This document shows, piece after piece, positions 1 to 11,976 of a stretch of DNA of 64,000 bases. How positions within the stretch are numbered: position 1 is the first letter of the stretch; each line of letters begins with the position of its first letter. A program made the position numbers and the translations under genes. The notes beneath the pieces are model-generated. The model searched no databases. It saw only the letters and a list, made by a program, of their open reading frames with translations, and had not been told where the DNA came from. The DNA comes from Azolla caroliniana (lineage: Eukaryota; Polypodiophyta), in assembly GCA_043228905.1 (NCBI GenBank), contig JBHGNT010000010.1, forward strand, positions 1,240,001 through 1,304,000, written 5' to 3'.

Positions 1-2397
1 ACCATCCGTAATGCAGGAATCGGGCTGACCATAGACGAGTTCGCGGAGGCCTTCGCTGGAAGGTCGATCTATTCTGTCGGTGATCTGTACTCGGGGTATG
101 ATCAGTTCCAAGTAGCCGTGGAAAGCAGAGACATTACGACGATGCGGACTCCTCTCGGCCTAGTGCGGATGTGTACCCTGCCACAAGGAGGGACGAACTC
201 TGTGGCTCACATGCTGAACGCGATGAACAAAGTGCTCAGGGATTGTATCCCGGACATCACCATGCCATTCTTAGACGACATCCCGATTAGGGGATGCTCG
301 GTGCAGGAAAAGGATGAGGCAATCAGGCCGGACGGATGTCGGAATTTCGTGGCGTCCCACATCGATGATTGCGAGAAGGTGTTGTAGAGATTAGAAGAGG
401 CGAGGCTCACCTTCTCCGGGGAAAAGTCGGCCTTTGGGCAATCAGAGATCATGGTCGTCGGGCACCTATGCGGACCATACGGTCGGAAATCGTCTCCGGC
501 CAAGGTGGAAGCCATCTCCGCGATGAAGCATGACTGCAATTCGGTCACGGAGGTCCGCTGATTCTTGGGAGCATGCACGTTCTACCACATCTGGATCTCA
601 CACTACGCACATGTCGCGGAACCCCTCTACAGACTATTGAAAAAGGGGTGTAGCTTTGAGTGGAGGACGGAGCACACGGAGTCGGTACGGAGACTAAAGG
701 AGGCACTTACGGTAGCGCCGGCTCTCCGTAAAGCGGTTTACGGCAAGGATGCTCCCATCTGCGTGACGGTGGACACCAGCCCGACCGGGATCGGGTGGGT
801 AATCAGTCAGGAGGACAAGGATGGCGTACGATTCCCAATCCAGTTCAGGGCGAAGGTATTGAGCGAACAGCAGCGAGGATACGCCCAAGTTAAGCGTGAG
901 CTTTGGGGTGTCGTTTCGGCAGTCAAGGCCGACAAGGATTATCTGATCGGGACGGAGGTGATCATTGAGACAGACTGTCTGCTGATGCTCGGCATGGTTT
1001 CCGGATGCGCGACGCTGGACCTAACAATGCTCTGGTGGATAGTGTACATTAAGTCCCTAAACCCGGAGATACGGCACATCTCCGGAAAGGACAACGCCAT
1101 GGCCGACATGCTTTCGAGAGCAAGGTTCAACGACGAAGGCGATATGGTTTTGGATGACGAAGAAGTCGGCGAGGACTTCTTCGGGTCGGCTAACGTAACG
1201 ACGAGAAAAGGGCGGCGCATAACGAATTTGACGAAATCAGGTACGACGAGGAGTGGCTCCATATCGGGAGGTTCCTACGGACGATGACGCCGGATGCAGC
1301 ATGGGCGAGAGGGGAGGAAAGCCGGGTACGGAAGAAGGCGTATCGATTCTTCCTACGGGACGGGTGCATATGGAGGCACCCAAAGAAGAGAAGTGGCGTC
1401 CCACACTGAGTAGTGGCAAAGAAAGAAGAACAGGGGAAACTACTGGCGGCATTTCACGAGAGCCCTTGGGCCGGACACCGCGGGACATGGGCCACGTTCG
1501 AGAAGCTGAAGGAGAAGTATTGGTGGTCGGGGCTGTACCAGGACGTGCATCGGTTCGTAACGGCTTGCACGGGAAGACTTAACGAACCAGGTGGAAGGCC
1601 GTGCACTGCAAATCAAGACAACCGCGGCGGTATGCCAGTTCCTAATCGAGGAAGTAGTGTGTCGGTACGGGTGCGTCGGGAGGATCGTGGCGGACCGGGG
1701 AGAGTTGGATGCACGAGAAGTTGAGGAGTTGTTCGACCGGCTAGGCGTCAAACTCTCCCTCACTATGGCGTACAATCCGGAGGCAAATGGAAAGGTGGAA
1801 CGAGGGCACAGGCCGATCGTAAAGGCGTTGGTGCATGCATGCGGCAGGCAGGTCGGGAATTGGCCGCGACTCCTTCCTTACGCACTATGGGCGGACCGAA
1901 CTACGCACGGTTCGGTGACAAGGTTTATACCGGCGGAGGTGATGTACGGACCGAAGCCGATCATGTTGATGGAACAGACGGTTTCTTCATGGGCGGCGGT
2001 AGATTGGAAGGACGAAATGAGCCGGGAGGAGTTGATGGCGGCGCGGATTGGGCAACTTGAGCGGACGCTGGAGGACGTGATACAAGCGAAGGAAAAGCTG
2101 CGAGCGGCAAGGGAGCGGTACATGACCCGATTGCGACCAAAGAAGATGGAGGAAGGCGACTGGGTCTTGGTATACGACAGCAGCCTCGACAATCAACACA
2201 AGGCGGTGCGGAAGTTCGCTAGGAGATGGTTCGGGCCTTACACGGTGACGAGCGCGAACGACAACGGCACGTACCACCTCGCGGAACTCGACGGTGCACG
2301 GTTAGCAGTGCCGGTGGCCGGGAAGCGGATCAAAGAGTTCAAGAAGCGGTTCAAAGACAAGTCGGAGCCGGTGAGCGAGAGTAACGACAACGATTAG
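1..2397 (+). pseudogene. Ty3/gypsy pol remnant (RT, RNase H, integrase), 5' end outside window
   Basis: This is the 3' part of a gypsy polyprotein on the plus strand. Reverse transcriptase occupies about 1-560, with the catalytic loop read as PFLDDIP near 270-287. RNase H follows at 565-1180 (core VTVDTSPTGIGW; end motif HISGKDNAMADMLSRARF). The integrase follows, with its catalytic core around 1680-1830 (VADRGELD, then YNPEANGKVERGH) and a GPY-type C-terminal module (RRWFGPYTV) near 2220-2245. The frame is broken by a stop at 385-387, frameshifts between about 1250 and 1600, and loss of part of the zinc-binding region, so no functional protein is expected. The sequence is closely related to the two intact copies at 60138-64000 and belongs to the same family. 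No chromodomain is visible after the GPY module. Confidence 0.9.
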
Positions 2398-2502
2398 TTC
2401 GGGTCCGGCGGAGAATCAGAGAACGACGAGTGAAGCCGGTTTCCTTCAGTGTCTACCCGTGTCTGGCACATGCCAGTGGATGCGCGGTTTGGTGGGGGTG
2501 CA

Positions 2503-3183
2503 GGTCGCGAAGAAAACCGGCCATAGGCGGAATCGAAGAAAAAGGCGCATGAACCAACTCTTACACGGGTGGACGCGAGGATTGATATATTGTACATAAT
2601 TCGTAATTAGGGTGACTGGTGTAAAAACTAGGTAGTGCACATTTATTAGGGGATTTTGTGCGTATCTCTGTCGACAGGGACAGGGATAAAGCAGTTTGGT
2701 TGAGGAAAGGGGGCACCCCTTTTGTGGGGAACTATTTAAGGAGGGAGAGAAGGAAGGAACAGGGATCGCGCGCTAGGGAGGACGAAGTGCTGCTGCAGAT
2801 CTGAGGGCCGAGCTCTCTCCTCTCCTCCTCCGGCCGTTGGTCTCTGTGGGTCAGGAGCTCGCTGCCTCTGCTTCATGGACAGCCTGTGTGCTTCCACCAG
2901 AGTCTCTCCCCCTTTGTTTTGTTTCTGGGAGTCGAGCGATGCTGTCTGTGTGTGTGAGTAGAATCCCCGGGTCGGGTCCATCGCCGCCTTGTCGATTGTA
3001 ACCGTCAAAGTCGTATTCTCTTGTTATTGTAATCTCTTGTTATTGAAATCAAGTATTACTTTCTATATCTCTCCTTCTCACTCCATGTATCTACAAATCT
3101 CTCTCTCTCTCTCTCTCTCGCTCCTCGGTTCAAGACCCCCGTGGTCCCGCCCCTTCTACACGCATGCGCGTAACAACGCGACA
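2503..3183 (+). repeat. 3' LTR of the left-end gypsy element
   Basis: A G-rich polypurine stretch (ggtgggggtg) ends just before position 2503. The sequence from there (ggtcgcgaagaaaaccgg) matches the start of the LTRs at 60066 and 62344 on the other strand (tgtcgtgaagaaaaccg), with the first base mutated. The LTR ends at ...acgcgaca (3183), matching the gaca ends of its relatives. A TATA-like ctatttaagg sits near 2731 and a (CT)n run near 3098-3120. The next base begins minus-strand copia sequence. Boundaries come from comparison of family members inside the window. Confidence 0.8.
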
Positions 3184-3189
3184 TTGTGT

Positions 3190-6100
3190 TCCTCGTCCGG
3201 TCCGGTTCTGTTTGCCGCGACCCCTCTTGTTTTGCATGCCTCGATATTCTTGGTAGGTATGTCTCCTCAATAGGCCTCTCTCAGCTCCTTCGCTGCTATG
3301 ACTCCGGCACTTGCCGATCCGTCGGTTCCTCCGCGATGGCATCGACTTCTGCTGCATCCGTGTCTGCTTGGCCTTGAATTGATCTAGTTCTTCCGAATCT
3401 GTCTGTTGAACCGAATCGACTGTCTCTGATTCGTTCCAGCTCTTGTCCGAATCGGTTGCTCCTGATCCGTCTTTTGGTTCCAAGCCCTTCACCACATCGG
3501 ACCATGTCCGGGTCTTGGCCTTCTTCCTTCGGTCGGCTCTATCCTTCTTGGCTCTGCCGCCTTCTGTTCTTCCCTCACCGGCGCAATCAACAGTCTGTTT
3601 GCCTTTGCCCGTTCCGGTGTCTTTGCCCGTTCTCCCCCTCAAGTGTGGCACATCGAGATGTTGAACACCAAGCATTTCGGTGAAGTGCTGCAACTTGTCC
3701 AAGTCGAGTGGTTTGGTGAAGATGTCGGCAACTTGCTGATCCGTGTGAACATAGCGAAGTTCAACCTCACCGCTCAGGACACGCTCACGCACGAAGTGAT
3801 AGTGCACTTCTATGTGTTTTGTGCGAGCATGGAATACGAGGTTCTTGGCGAGTTGCATGCGGCTTATGGTGTCGCAGTAGACCAGAATCGGGGTTGGTAC
3901 CTCGATCCGTAAGTCTTGCAGCAGTCGTCGAAGCCAAATGGCTTCATAGGTGGCAATCAGTGCTCGACAGAGCAACTCTTGGCTGCTTTTTGCTGCTCCA
4001 TGCAATAGTCGCGCTACCTAGGGAAAACATGTAACTAGAGGTTGATCGGCGATCTAATGCATCACAGGCCCAATCGGCATCCGTGTAACCGACGAGCTCT
4101 TTGGTTACACTTCGTCGGTATAACAATCCTCGGTCCTTCGTGCCGCTGACATACCGCAATATCCGTTGCGCGCACTAAAGGTGCTCCACGGTTGGTTTCT
4201 GCATGAACTGACTTATCATTCCGATCGGATAGCTGATGTCAGTTCGCGTGATAGTCAAGTAAATAAGGCTTCCGACAATTTGTCGGAACCGTTGCTCATT
4301 GCAGGCCGGTCCGGAGTTGGGACGAAGCTTCTGGTTCCGGTCCAAGGGTGTGGATACAGGTCAGCATTCTGTCATGCCGAACTTGTACAACATATTCAAG
4401 ACGTAATGTCGTTGTGAGAGCAATATGCCGTCCGGGGTTCAGATCATCTCGATCCCTAGAAAATAATGAAGGTCCCCCAGATCCTTCATCTTGATTTCTA
4501 GAACACCCGGTCCAGTGATGACTAGATCATCAACATACAGCAATATACATACCGGACTAGTTGGGCCTTGACGGATAAACAATGAAGAGTCCGATTTGGA
4601 GGCCACAAACCCCATCTTACGCAATCGATGCGTGATCTTCGCATTCCAAGTTCGAGGGGCTTGCTTCAGGCCGTACAATGACTTCTTCAGCCGCCATACC
4701 GCCAACTTGTTCATCTCCGATTGAAAACCGGGAGGCTGAGTCATAAAGACTTCTTCTTCAAGATCACCTTGAAGAAATGCATTCTTCACATCCATCTGAT
4801 GAAGATGCCACCCCCTTGCCGCAGCAACCGCCAGCACCACTCAAACCGTCGTCATCTTCGCGACAGGAGCGAAGGTCTCGTCGTAGTCGATTCCGTGGGT
4901 CTGTGCATTTCCCTTTGCCACTAACCGGGCCTTGTACCGGTTAACTGAACCGTCGGCGTAGTATTTTACTTTGTATATCCACTTGCATCTGATCGGTTTA
5001 CAGTGACGAGGAGGGTCAACGAGGTCCCATGTCTTGTTGACATCAAGTGCCCGCTTTTTTTCCTCCATAGCAGCATGCCAATTTGTGTCCTTGGCCGCTT
5101 CTGCGTAGCTCTCCGGCTCACGCACTTCCACCACCTTAGTCATGTACGCATAGTGATGCGCCATGTACTCATAGTACCCGTACCGCTTGACGGGTTTGAG
5201 GCCCTTCTTGGCCGGTTTGGTCTTCGTTGCCGAAGATCCGCCTTTCTCCTTGCCGGAGTCGGACGTACACCGATCCAACTCATCGTTGCCGGATTTGAAT
5301 TCCTGCATCTTCTTCTTCCCCTTCGCTTTGCGCGTAAACCATCTCCTCGGTTCCTTGCGCGGAGAGTGCATGACAGAGTCTCCACTACTCGTCGGTTCCT
5401 CTTCGGATTGGTCAGATTGACTCAGTCTCTCGTTTGGCCCACTCAACCAGAACTATTCCGGACCCTCATCGTGAGTCCACGCTTCATCATCCTCTACCTG
5501 GGCCGGTTCAGGATCACTAGCGTTATCCACCGGCATCGGGTCAGATTCGGAAGTCGGAGTCGGTAAGGAGTATGATGACATCTCGACTAATTCGGACCTG
5601 CTTTGTTCGGGGGTTATAACACTTTTAACCCTTTTGCTCTTGAGCATAGCCAACTAGGATGCATTTTTCCAATTTTGCATCCAGCTTCCTCCGCTTCTCA
5701 TCCGCTACATGCACAAATGCAATGCTACCGAAGATCTTAAGGTGTCTCAAATTCGTCTTCTGCCCGAAATACAGCTCGTGAGCTGACACATTGTCACCGA
5801 TCCGGTTCTGGATGTAGACACTCGTTCGGACTGCCTCCGCCCAGTAGAATTTGGGCATGCTCTTCTCCTCTAGCATTTCCCTTGCTGCATCGATAAGAGA
5901 TCGGTTCTTCCTCTAGGCAACACCATTCTGTTGCGGTGTGTATTTGCAGTTGAACTCTCGCCGAATTCCCGTTTGCTGCAGATAACTGTTGAATTGGCCG
6001 GAAAAGTATTCTTTCCCGCCATCCGACCGCAGGCATTTGATCTTCCTCTCCGATTCCCGTTCCACCATGCTTTGGAGACTCCAGAAACACTCAAAGACTT

Positions 6101-7801
6101 CACTCTTACACTCAATGAGGTAGATCCATGTGTGTCGCGTATAGTCGTCGATGAAGGAGACGAAATATCGACTCCCGCCAAGACTAACATTCTGTGCCGG
6201 TCCCCACACATCCGAATGGATTAGGTCGAGCTTGTTACGGCTCCGGTTACGTTCGGTAGGGAATGGAAGCCGGTGTTGCTTTTCAAGTTGGCAAGCTTCA
6301 CATACTTGGGCCTTCCGGCCGTTGAACTTCGGCAAACCAAAAACAGGTCTTGAAGCCTCCGGTAATTGACATGGCTTATCCGCTTGTGCCATAGGTCGAT
6401 GTCCAATTCGACCTTCTGTCCTTTTGCAAACAGAGCGGTGCCGACGTCATTGGTGTTGAGGATAAACATCCTCCCGTCTCTACAGCCTTGCGCAATAATT
6501 TGGCCCTCTTCCTTGATGAAGCACCCGAGGTGTGTAAACCACACCTACATCCCCTGGTCGACGATCTGTCCGACCGACACCAGGTTCTTCGTGATTGTCG
6601 GAATGTGTAATACGTTCATCTGCTTCCCCTTCTGTCCGACGTGGCTGAAAGGGACTTCTTCGACGTGCACGATTGGGTGAGGAGTGTCATCTCCGGTTTC
6701 GACTACTCCTGGTTGATCCGGTTTTTCCAAAACGGAGAACCACTCTTTGTGGCTCGTCATGTGGTTTGACGCACTGTAGTTAACATACCAGACTTCCTCT
6801 GATTTGGCAGTGATCTTCTTCATTGAGTTCACCTCCTGCTTCATCACCAAGGTTGGCTCGTTACCATTCTTGGGTCCTCCCGATCCCTTCGCGTAGTGCG
6901 AGCTTTGCCGGTCATCCTTGCCGGCCTTGCCGGATCCGGATTTGTCCGAATCGGCTCGTTTTCTCCAGCACTCACTTTCTCTGTGGCCCTTTTTGCCACA
7001 CTACCAGCATTCCGTTGCTGACTTCTCTTGCCGTCTTCCGGTGTCGCCATGACTCCCCCGGCCTGTGGAAGTCCCGGAATTGTTGTCGGCGCGTTCTCTG
7101 TGCCTTCATTCTTGCTCTTGCCGGCCGCCTCCACTGTGTGCCGACCCGCCTCGTCCACCACGCCCACGGGACTCATCTTCCTCCGCGTACAACATTTGGC
7201 TGTCAGTGGGTGCACCAGTTGACGCACCACTGTGGTTGTCCTCTACAAGGAGCATCGACTGTAAGTCGAAAAATAAGGGCGTATTCTCCCTTGTACACAC
7301 CATCGTTCGAAACGCTTTGAACTTAGATGCCAGGCCCCCAAGACAGACCTACACCATCTCGTCTTCCTCTACGGTAACGTTGATAGAGGCAAGCTAGTCA
7401 TAGATCTCTTTGATCCGGGCCATGTAATCCGCCACCGACATGTCCTTCTGTCGGACATTGCTCAACTCTTGTCGGAGTTGCAGCTTCCGGGCTGTAGTGC
7501 TCGCGGCGAAAACCTTCTTCAGGTTCCCCCAAGCCTCCTTCGGCGTCTTGGCATCTCGGATGTTGCTCAGTAGCTGGTCTCCGACACTGGATGTGAAGCC
7601 GTACATCACTCTACTTGCCGATTGTTCCCACACTGGGAAGTCCTTATGTGCCGCATCAGGTGCTGTTTCGTTGGCTCCTTCGACGAAACTCCAGTAGCCA
7701 TGCCCAAGCAAGTACTGGTGCATCTTATACGACCAAGATGCATAGTTGGTTTTGTCGATTTTCTCCACAGGGAGCGAGGTAGCCATCCCTCTATCCATCA
7801 C
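3190..7801 (-). pseudogene. copia-1 gag-pol polyprotein, many stops
   Basis: Read on the minus strand, gag (UBN2-like; NYASWSYKMHQYLLGHGYW) starts at 7801 and is open to 7394. The CCHC zinc knuckle near 6968-7010 has an in-frame TAG at 7003-7001 in place of the usual Tyr codon. The protease site near 6781 reads VNYSASNHM, with Asn instead of the catalytic Asp. Integrase spans about 6540-5870 (DLIHSDVWGP; LRSDGGKEYF; YTPQQNGVA). Reverse transcriptase spans about 5130-4440 with the YVDD box intact, but a stop falls at about 4840 and residues after VITG are deleted. RNase H is at about 4160-3740 (VGYTDADWA). The element cannot encode an active polyprotein. Confidence 0.9.
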
Positions 7802-7881
7802 TTCTCTGTCTGCTGTTTTGCGACCTGTTAGGGTTTGCTTTCAAGCGTTTTTCAGTTGTAGAGGAGGTTGTCAACCCTCGC

Positions 7882-7893
7882 GCTCTGATACCA
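7882..7893 (-). other. Primer-binding site of copia-1
   Basis: The minus strand reads TGGTATCAGAGC directly inside the LTR end. This is complementary to the 3' end of plant initiator tRNA-Met and is the usual priming site of plant copia elements. Confidence 0.9.
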
Positions 7894-8307
7894 TGTAAAC
7901 GATTACTTGCGGAAGCGTTAGAAAACAGAGAAAGTAGGGAATACACAGAGTACGCGGGAGAGACAAAGAGAGCAGAATGCAAAAGCTATATTCAAAAACG
8001 ATATAATTACTCTGTACATACAACTATGCTCAGTAGCATTATTTATTCAAGTCCTCGTGGGACTGACAGAAGTATTGCGTACTTCAATGCTCACATGAGC
8101 ATCTGACACTTATTACGAGACTATAATTGCCTAGTAGTCTACACTAACACTAGGCTTCCGGTTACTGATTGGATACGGCTAACCGGCTCCCCAGCTCACC
8201 GGCTCTGTTGCTTGCCGGCTCGGTTGCTCACAGCTTACCGATCCATCTCGCTTGCCGGCTCAGGCTTATTCAGCCGATCCGGCTCCAGTTGAGCTTGCCA
8301 CTCAACA
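7894..8307 (-). repeat. 5' LTR of copia-1
   Basis: The LTR runs from tgtaaacg at 7894, next to the primer-binding site, to cactcaaca at 8307, so it has TG...CA ends and is 414 bp long. Its outer half (8156-8307) plus the flank beyond it is repeated at 10607 onward, so the duplication happened after the element inserted. Confidence 0.87.
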
Positions 8308-8869
8308 CAACTGATACTGCTCACGAATACCAATATGTTTTCTTAGAGCTACAGTGCTAGGAAGAAAAGTTTGTAGCACTAGAACAAGAAAATCAATGAT
8401 TGTTTTGGGGATCTTCAACAAATCTCTCTAGAAAAGCAACAAACGCAACAACACGAGGAGTTGCCGTTACGTTTTCGTGAGAATCCGTCACTAATTGTGG
8501 ATCGTGAGCCAGAAACGTCGGGATTATGAACGGGAAGGGAATAGGTCTACCACGAACAACACAAGGAAGCATTACACAAACAAGGCACGAGTATTCGAAC
8601 ATGTTTGTGAAAAGGAACGGTGCATAGGCAAGCCCGAATCAACCCCTAGTCACAAGGCAAATGAAGGCATGTGAGGAAGGCTTACACACGAACACACAAG
8701 GAAAAGGCTTACTTACACACACAAGAGACAGAGTTTCGAATGCCTTTGTGAAAAGAGAGGTGCATGGGCAAGCCCGAACGCTCCCTTGTTACAAAACACG
8801 TGAACACACAAGCAAGGTTTATACACAGGAGACACAATTTCGAACGCCTTTGTGAAATGAGATGTGCAT
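8156..8869. repeat. Duplicated block, copy 1 (LTR edge plus flank)
   Basis: This block, from the outer 152 bp of the copia-1 LTR through unique-looking flank into the first minisatellite monomer, matches 10607-11309 almost base for base. Copy 1 carries about 14 bp near 8727-8740 that copy 2 lacks. Homology ends at gtgcatg in both copies. Confidence 0.9.
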
Positions 8870-10210
8870 GGGCAAGCCCGAACGCTCCCTTGCCACAAGT
8901 CGCACGAACACACATGCAAGGTTTACACATGGGAGAAACAATTTTTGAATGCCTTTGTGAAAGGAGAGGTGCATGGACAAGCCCGAACGCTCCCTTACCA
9001 AAAGTCGCACGAACACACAAGCAAGGTTTACACACGGGAGAAAAAACTTCGAACGCCTTTGTGAAAGGAGAGGTGCATGGGCAAGCCCGAACGCTTCCTT
9101 GCCACAAGTCGCACGAACACACCAGCTAGGTTTACACACAAGAGAAACAATTTCGAATGCCTTTGTCAAATGAGAGGTGCATGGGCAAGCCCGAACGCTC
9201 CCTTACCAAAAGTCGCACGAACACACAAGCACGGTTTACACACGGGAGAAAAAACTTCGAACGCCTTTGTGAAAGGAGAGGTGCATGGGCAAGCCCGAAC
9301 GCTTCCTTGCCACAAGTCGCACGAACACACCAGCTAGGTTTACACAAAAGAGAAACAATTTCGAATGCCTTTGTCAAATGAGAGGTGCATGGGCAAGCCC
9401 GAACGCTCCCTTACCACAAGTTGCACGAACACACAAGCAAGGTTTACACACGGGAGAAAAAACTTCGAACGCCTTTGTGAAAGGAGAGGTGCATGGGCAA
9501 GCCCGAACACTCCCTTGCCACAAGTCGCACGAACACACCAGCTAGGTTTACACACAAGAGAAACAATTTCGAATGCCTTTGTCAAATGAGAGGTGCATGG
9601 GCAAGCCCGAACGCTCCCTTATCACAAGTCGCACGAACACAAGCAAGGTTTACACACGGGAGAAAAAACTTCAAACGCCTTTGTGAAAGGAGAGGTGCAT
9701 CGGCAAGCCCGAACGCTCCCTTGCCACAAGTCGCACGAACACACCAGCTAGGTTTACACACAAGAGAAACAATTTCGAATGCCTTTGTCAAATGAGAGGT
9801 GCATGGGCAAGCCCGAACACTCCCTTGCCACAAATCGCACGAACACACAAGCAAGGTTTACACACGCGAGACACAATTTCGAACGCCTTTGGGAAAGGAG
9901 AGGTGCATGGGCAAGCCCCCTTGCCACAAGTCGCACGAACACACAAGCAAGATTTACACTAACACTCAAGACACGTAAGTTTGAATGCCTTTGTGAAAGC
10001 AAAGGTGCATGGGCAAGCCCGAAACACTCCCTTGTCACAAGACACACAAGCAAATAAGCACAAACAACGATAACACATAAGACATGTAGGTTTGAATGCC
10101 TTTGTGAAAGGAGAGGTGCATGGGCAAGCCCAAAACGCTTCCTTGTCACAAGACACACAAACAAATAAGCACAAATGACGATAACAAATAAGCACAATCA
10201 AGATTTACAC
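8738..10210. repeat. Minisatellite of ~104-bp monomers with 208-bp higher-order units
   Basis: About 14 monomers recur at 101-108-bp spacing. Each carries gcctttgtgaaaggagagg, then gtgcatgggcaagcccgaac, then cacaagtcgcacgaacacac and ggtttacaca. Between about 9053 and 9880 two monomer types alternate (caagcaagg...gggagaaaaaac versus cagctagg...agagaaacaat), giving a 208-bp dimer repeated about four times. The core gggcaagccc is a small palindrome. Long open frames occur on both strands. Because neither 104 nor 208 is a multiple of three, no frame is kept from unit to unit, and I do not read it as coding. Confidence 0.93.
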
Positions 10211-10606
10211 ATAAAACAAGTAGATGAAACAAAACATTAGTTTATATCAATATAATAGATTCTTTTTCAATATAAGAATCATGTTACAATGGGTTGGATG
10301 CGAATAGGAAGGACTGTTTATAAATTAATGGGGGAATAGAGGTGGAGGAAAGAAGAGAGTGGAGTATAGAAGGAGTTTCTTTGTTGATGATGCCTGTCGA
10401 TGTTGTTGATCCTTCTTCTTCCACTTTCCAATTGAGTAGAGCTTCCACGTTCCTTCTCCCTCCCCCCCTTCTTCACTAGAATAGGCTCTTATTTATAGGT
10501 TTAGGATTGCTTGCCTTTTTCCCCTAAAAGAAAGCTTGTCTATATGAGTCAACTTTTCTTTTCCTCACTATTTTTGTTTTCTAGCCCCAAATTTCACATG
10601 CAAGAT
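10211..10606. other. No gene seen
   Basis: AT-rich flank of the minisatellite with a pyrimidine-rich stretch (about 10405-10470). No coding frame, RNA gene or transposon terminus is recognised. Confidence 0.6.
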
Positions 10607-11309
10607 ATTCCGGTTACTGATTAGATACGGCTAACCGGCTCCCCAGCTCACCGGCTCTGTTGCTTGCCGGCTCGGTTGCTCACAGCTTACCGATCCATCT
10701 CGCTTGCCGGCTCAGGCTTATTCAGCCGATCCGGCTCCAGTTGAGCTTGCCACTCAACACAACTGATACCGCTCACGAATACCAATATGTTTTCTTAGAG
10801 CTACAGTGCTAGGAAGAAAAGTTTGTAGCACTAGAACAAGAAAATCAACGATTGTTTGGGGATCTTCAACAAATATCTCTAGAAAAGCAACAAACGCAAC
10901 AACACGAGGAGTTGCCATTACGTTGTCGTGAGAATCCGTCACTAATTGTGGATCGTGAGCCAGAAACGTCGGGATTATGAACGGGAAGGGAATAGGTCTA
11001 CCACGAACAACACAAGGAAGCATTACACAAACAAGGCATGAGTATTCGAACGTGTTTGTGAAAAGGAGCGGTGCATAGGCAAGCCCGAATCAACCCCTAG
11101 TCACAAGGCAAACGAAGGCATGTGAGGAAGGCTTACACACGGACACACAAGGAAAAGGCTTACTTACACACACAAGAATGCCTTTGTGAAAAGAGAGGTG
11201 CATGGGCAAGCCCGAATGCTCCCTTGTTACAAAACACGCGAACACACAAGCAAGGTTTATACACGGGAGACACAATTTCAAACGCCTTTGTGAAAGGAGA
11301 GGTGCATGC
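10607..11309. repeat. Duplicated block, copy 2
   Basis: Second copy of 8156-8869. It starts in the middle of the copia-1 LTR sequence (ccggttactgatt), crosses the former LTR/flank junction and ends in one and a half minisatellite monomers. The offset between copies is 2,451 bp, which includes the whole minisatellite. Confidence 0.9.
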
Positions 11310-11741
11310 ATATTTTCTTTTCTAATTTGGACATCTGATGTGCTCCTCATATCGACACGTGCTTTTTTTTTCCCTCTCCATCTTTTTCTCTACTTTTGAA
11401 AACAGCCTCTAATTTAATATTCATCATTAATTATTGTACGGTTCAATCCTTTGACCATTTATTTATAAGGAATTATCTTTGGAAAATGAAAAAAGTATTT
11501 TTTCTACCAATAAAGTTGATTTCACAATACTAGTTCATTTGAACTACTATTTTACTTCTTTTCGAGGGTGGTTTCACACTATGTGTTAGAAACATCACGA
11601 CAACATGCGCAACAACTTGACTCAACCATTGTGTAATTGCAACCACATGGACCAAGTACTTAAGGGATTCATAAAGAACCCAAGATTGGCCTTCCTACGA
11701 AATTTAATGGAACACGATCATAATTCACAGGATTTATTAAT
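11310..11741. other. No gene seen
   Basis: AT-rich sequence. The right part (about 11600-11741) may be a decayed upstream portion of the gag fragment that follows, since short peptide stretches are open there, but it cannot be assigned. Confidence 0.5.
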
Positions 11742-11976
11742 TAGGTACGTCTGGTGCTTCAAATGCATCCTTCTTGATATCCCACCGATGCATCACAAGT
11801 GGGACTAGTAGGCACGTTGTTAAGTGGCACAACTTTGGCATGGTTTGCTCCTTTGTTAGAAAAAGGATCTCCATTGTTAAATAATTTTGAGGAATTTATT
11901 AGCGAGTTTAAAGCCCTTTTCAGAGGCACCGATAGCGTTAGGATGACAATCAATAAATTTAATCCGAAGATTGCAT
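11742..11976 (+). pseudogene. Retrotransposon gag fragment (Ty3/gypsy type, unusual lineage)
   Basis: The plus-strand frame gives a short capsid-like segment of about 75 residues. It reads (one stop omitted) VRLVLQMHPS, YPTDASQVGLVGTLLSG, TTLAWFAPLLEKGSPLLNNF and EEFISEFKALFRGTDSVR. The pattern, a helix ending LLSGTTLAWFAPLLE followed by NNFEEFISEFKALFG-like, is that of the Retrotrans_gag domain. It looks more like the Sushi-type gags known from fungi and vertebrates than the plant gypsy gags elsewhere in this window; that comparison is from memory. The fragment is cut on the right by the old LTR at 11977. Confidence 0.6.

Larger units (their letters stand above)
3184..8307 (-). mobile_element. 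Degenerate Ty1/copia element (copia-1), 3' LTR missing
   Basis: This minus-strand element has a 5' LTR at 7894-8307, a primer-binding site at 7882-7893 and a copia-order polyprotein (gag, protease, integrase, RT, RNase H) running down to about 3190. No 3' LTR is present: the element stops where the gypsy LTR ends at 3183. Either the gypsy element inserted into copia-1 and the rest lies beyond the window, or copia-1 was cut. It is the same family as the younger element at 38163-43990, with many more stops. Confidence 0.88.

Noticed and set aside
8738-10210. Open frames in the minisatellite giving HTGEK and Cys/His-rich peptides that recall C2H2 zinc fingers
   Set aside because: The spacing lacks paired Cys-X2-Cys, the frame changes each 104-bp unit, and both strands are equally open. 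The likeness is accidental.
8738-10210. CRISPR-like regular repeats
   Set aside because: The repeats are contiguous 104-bp monomers without unique spacers, in a plant genome.
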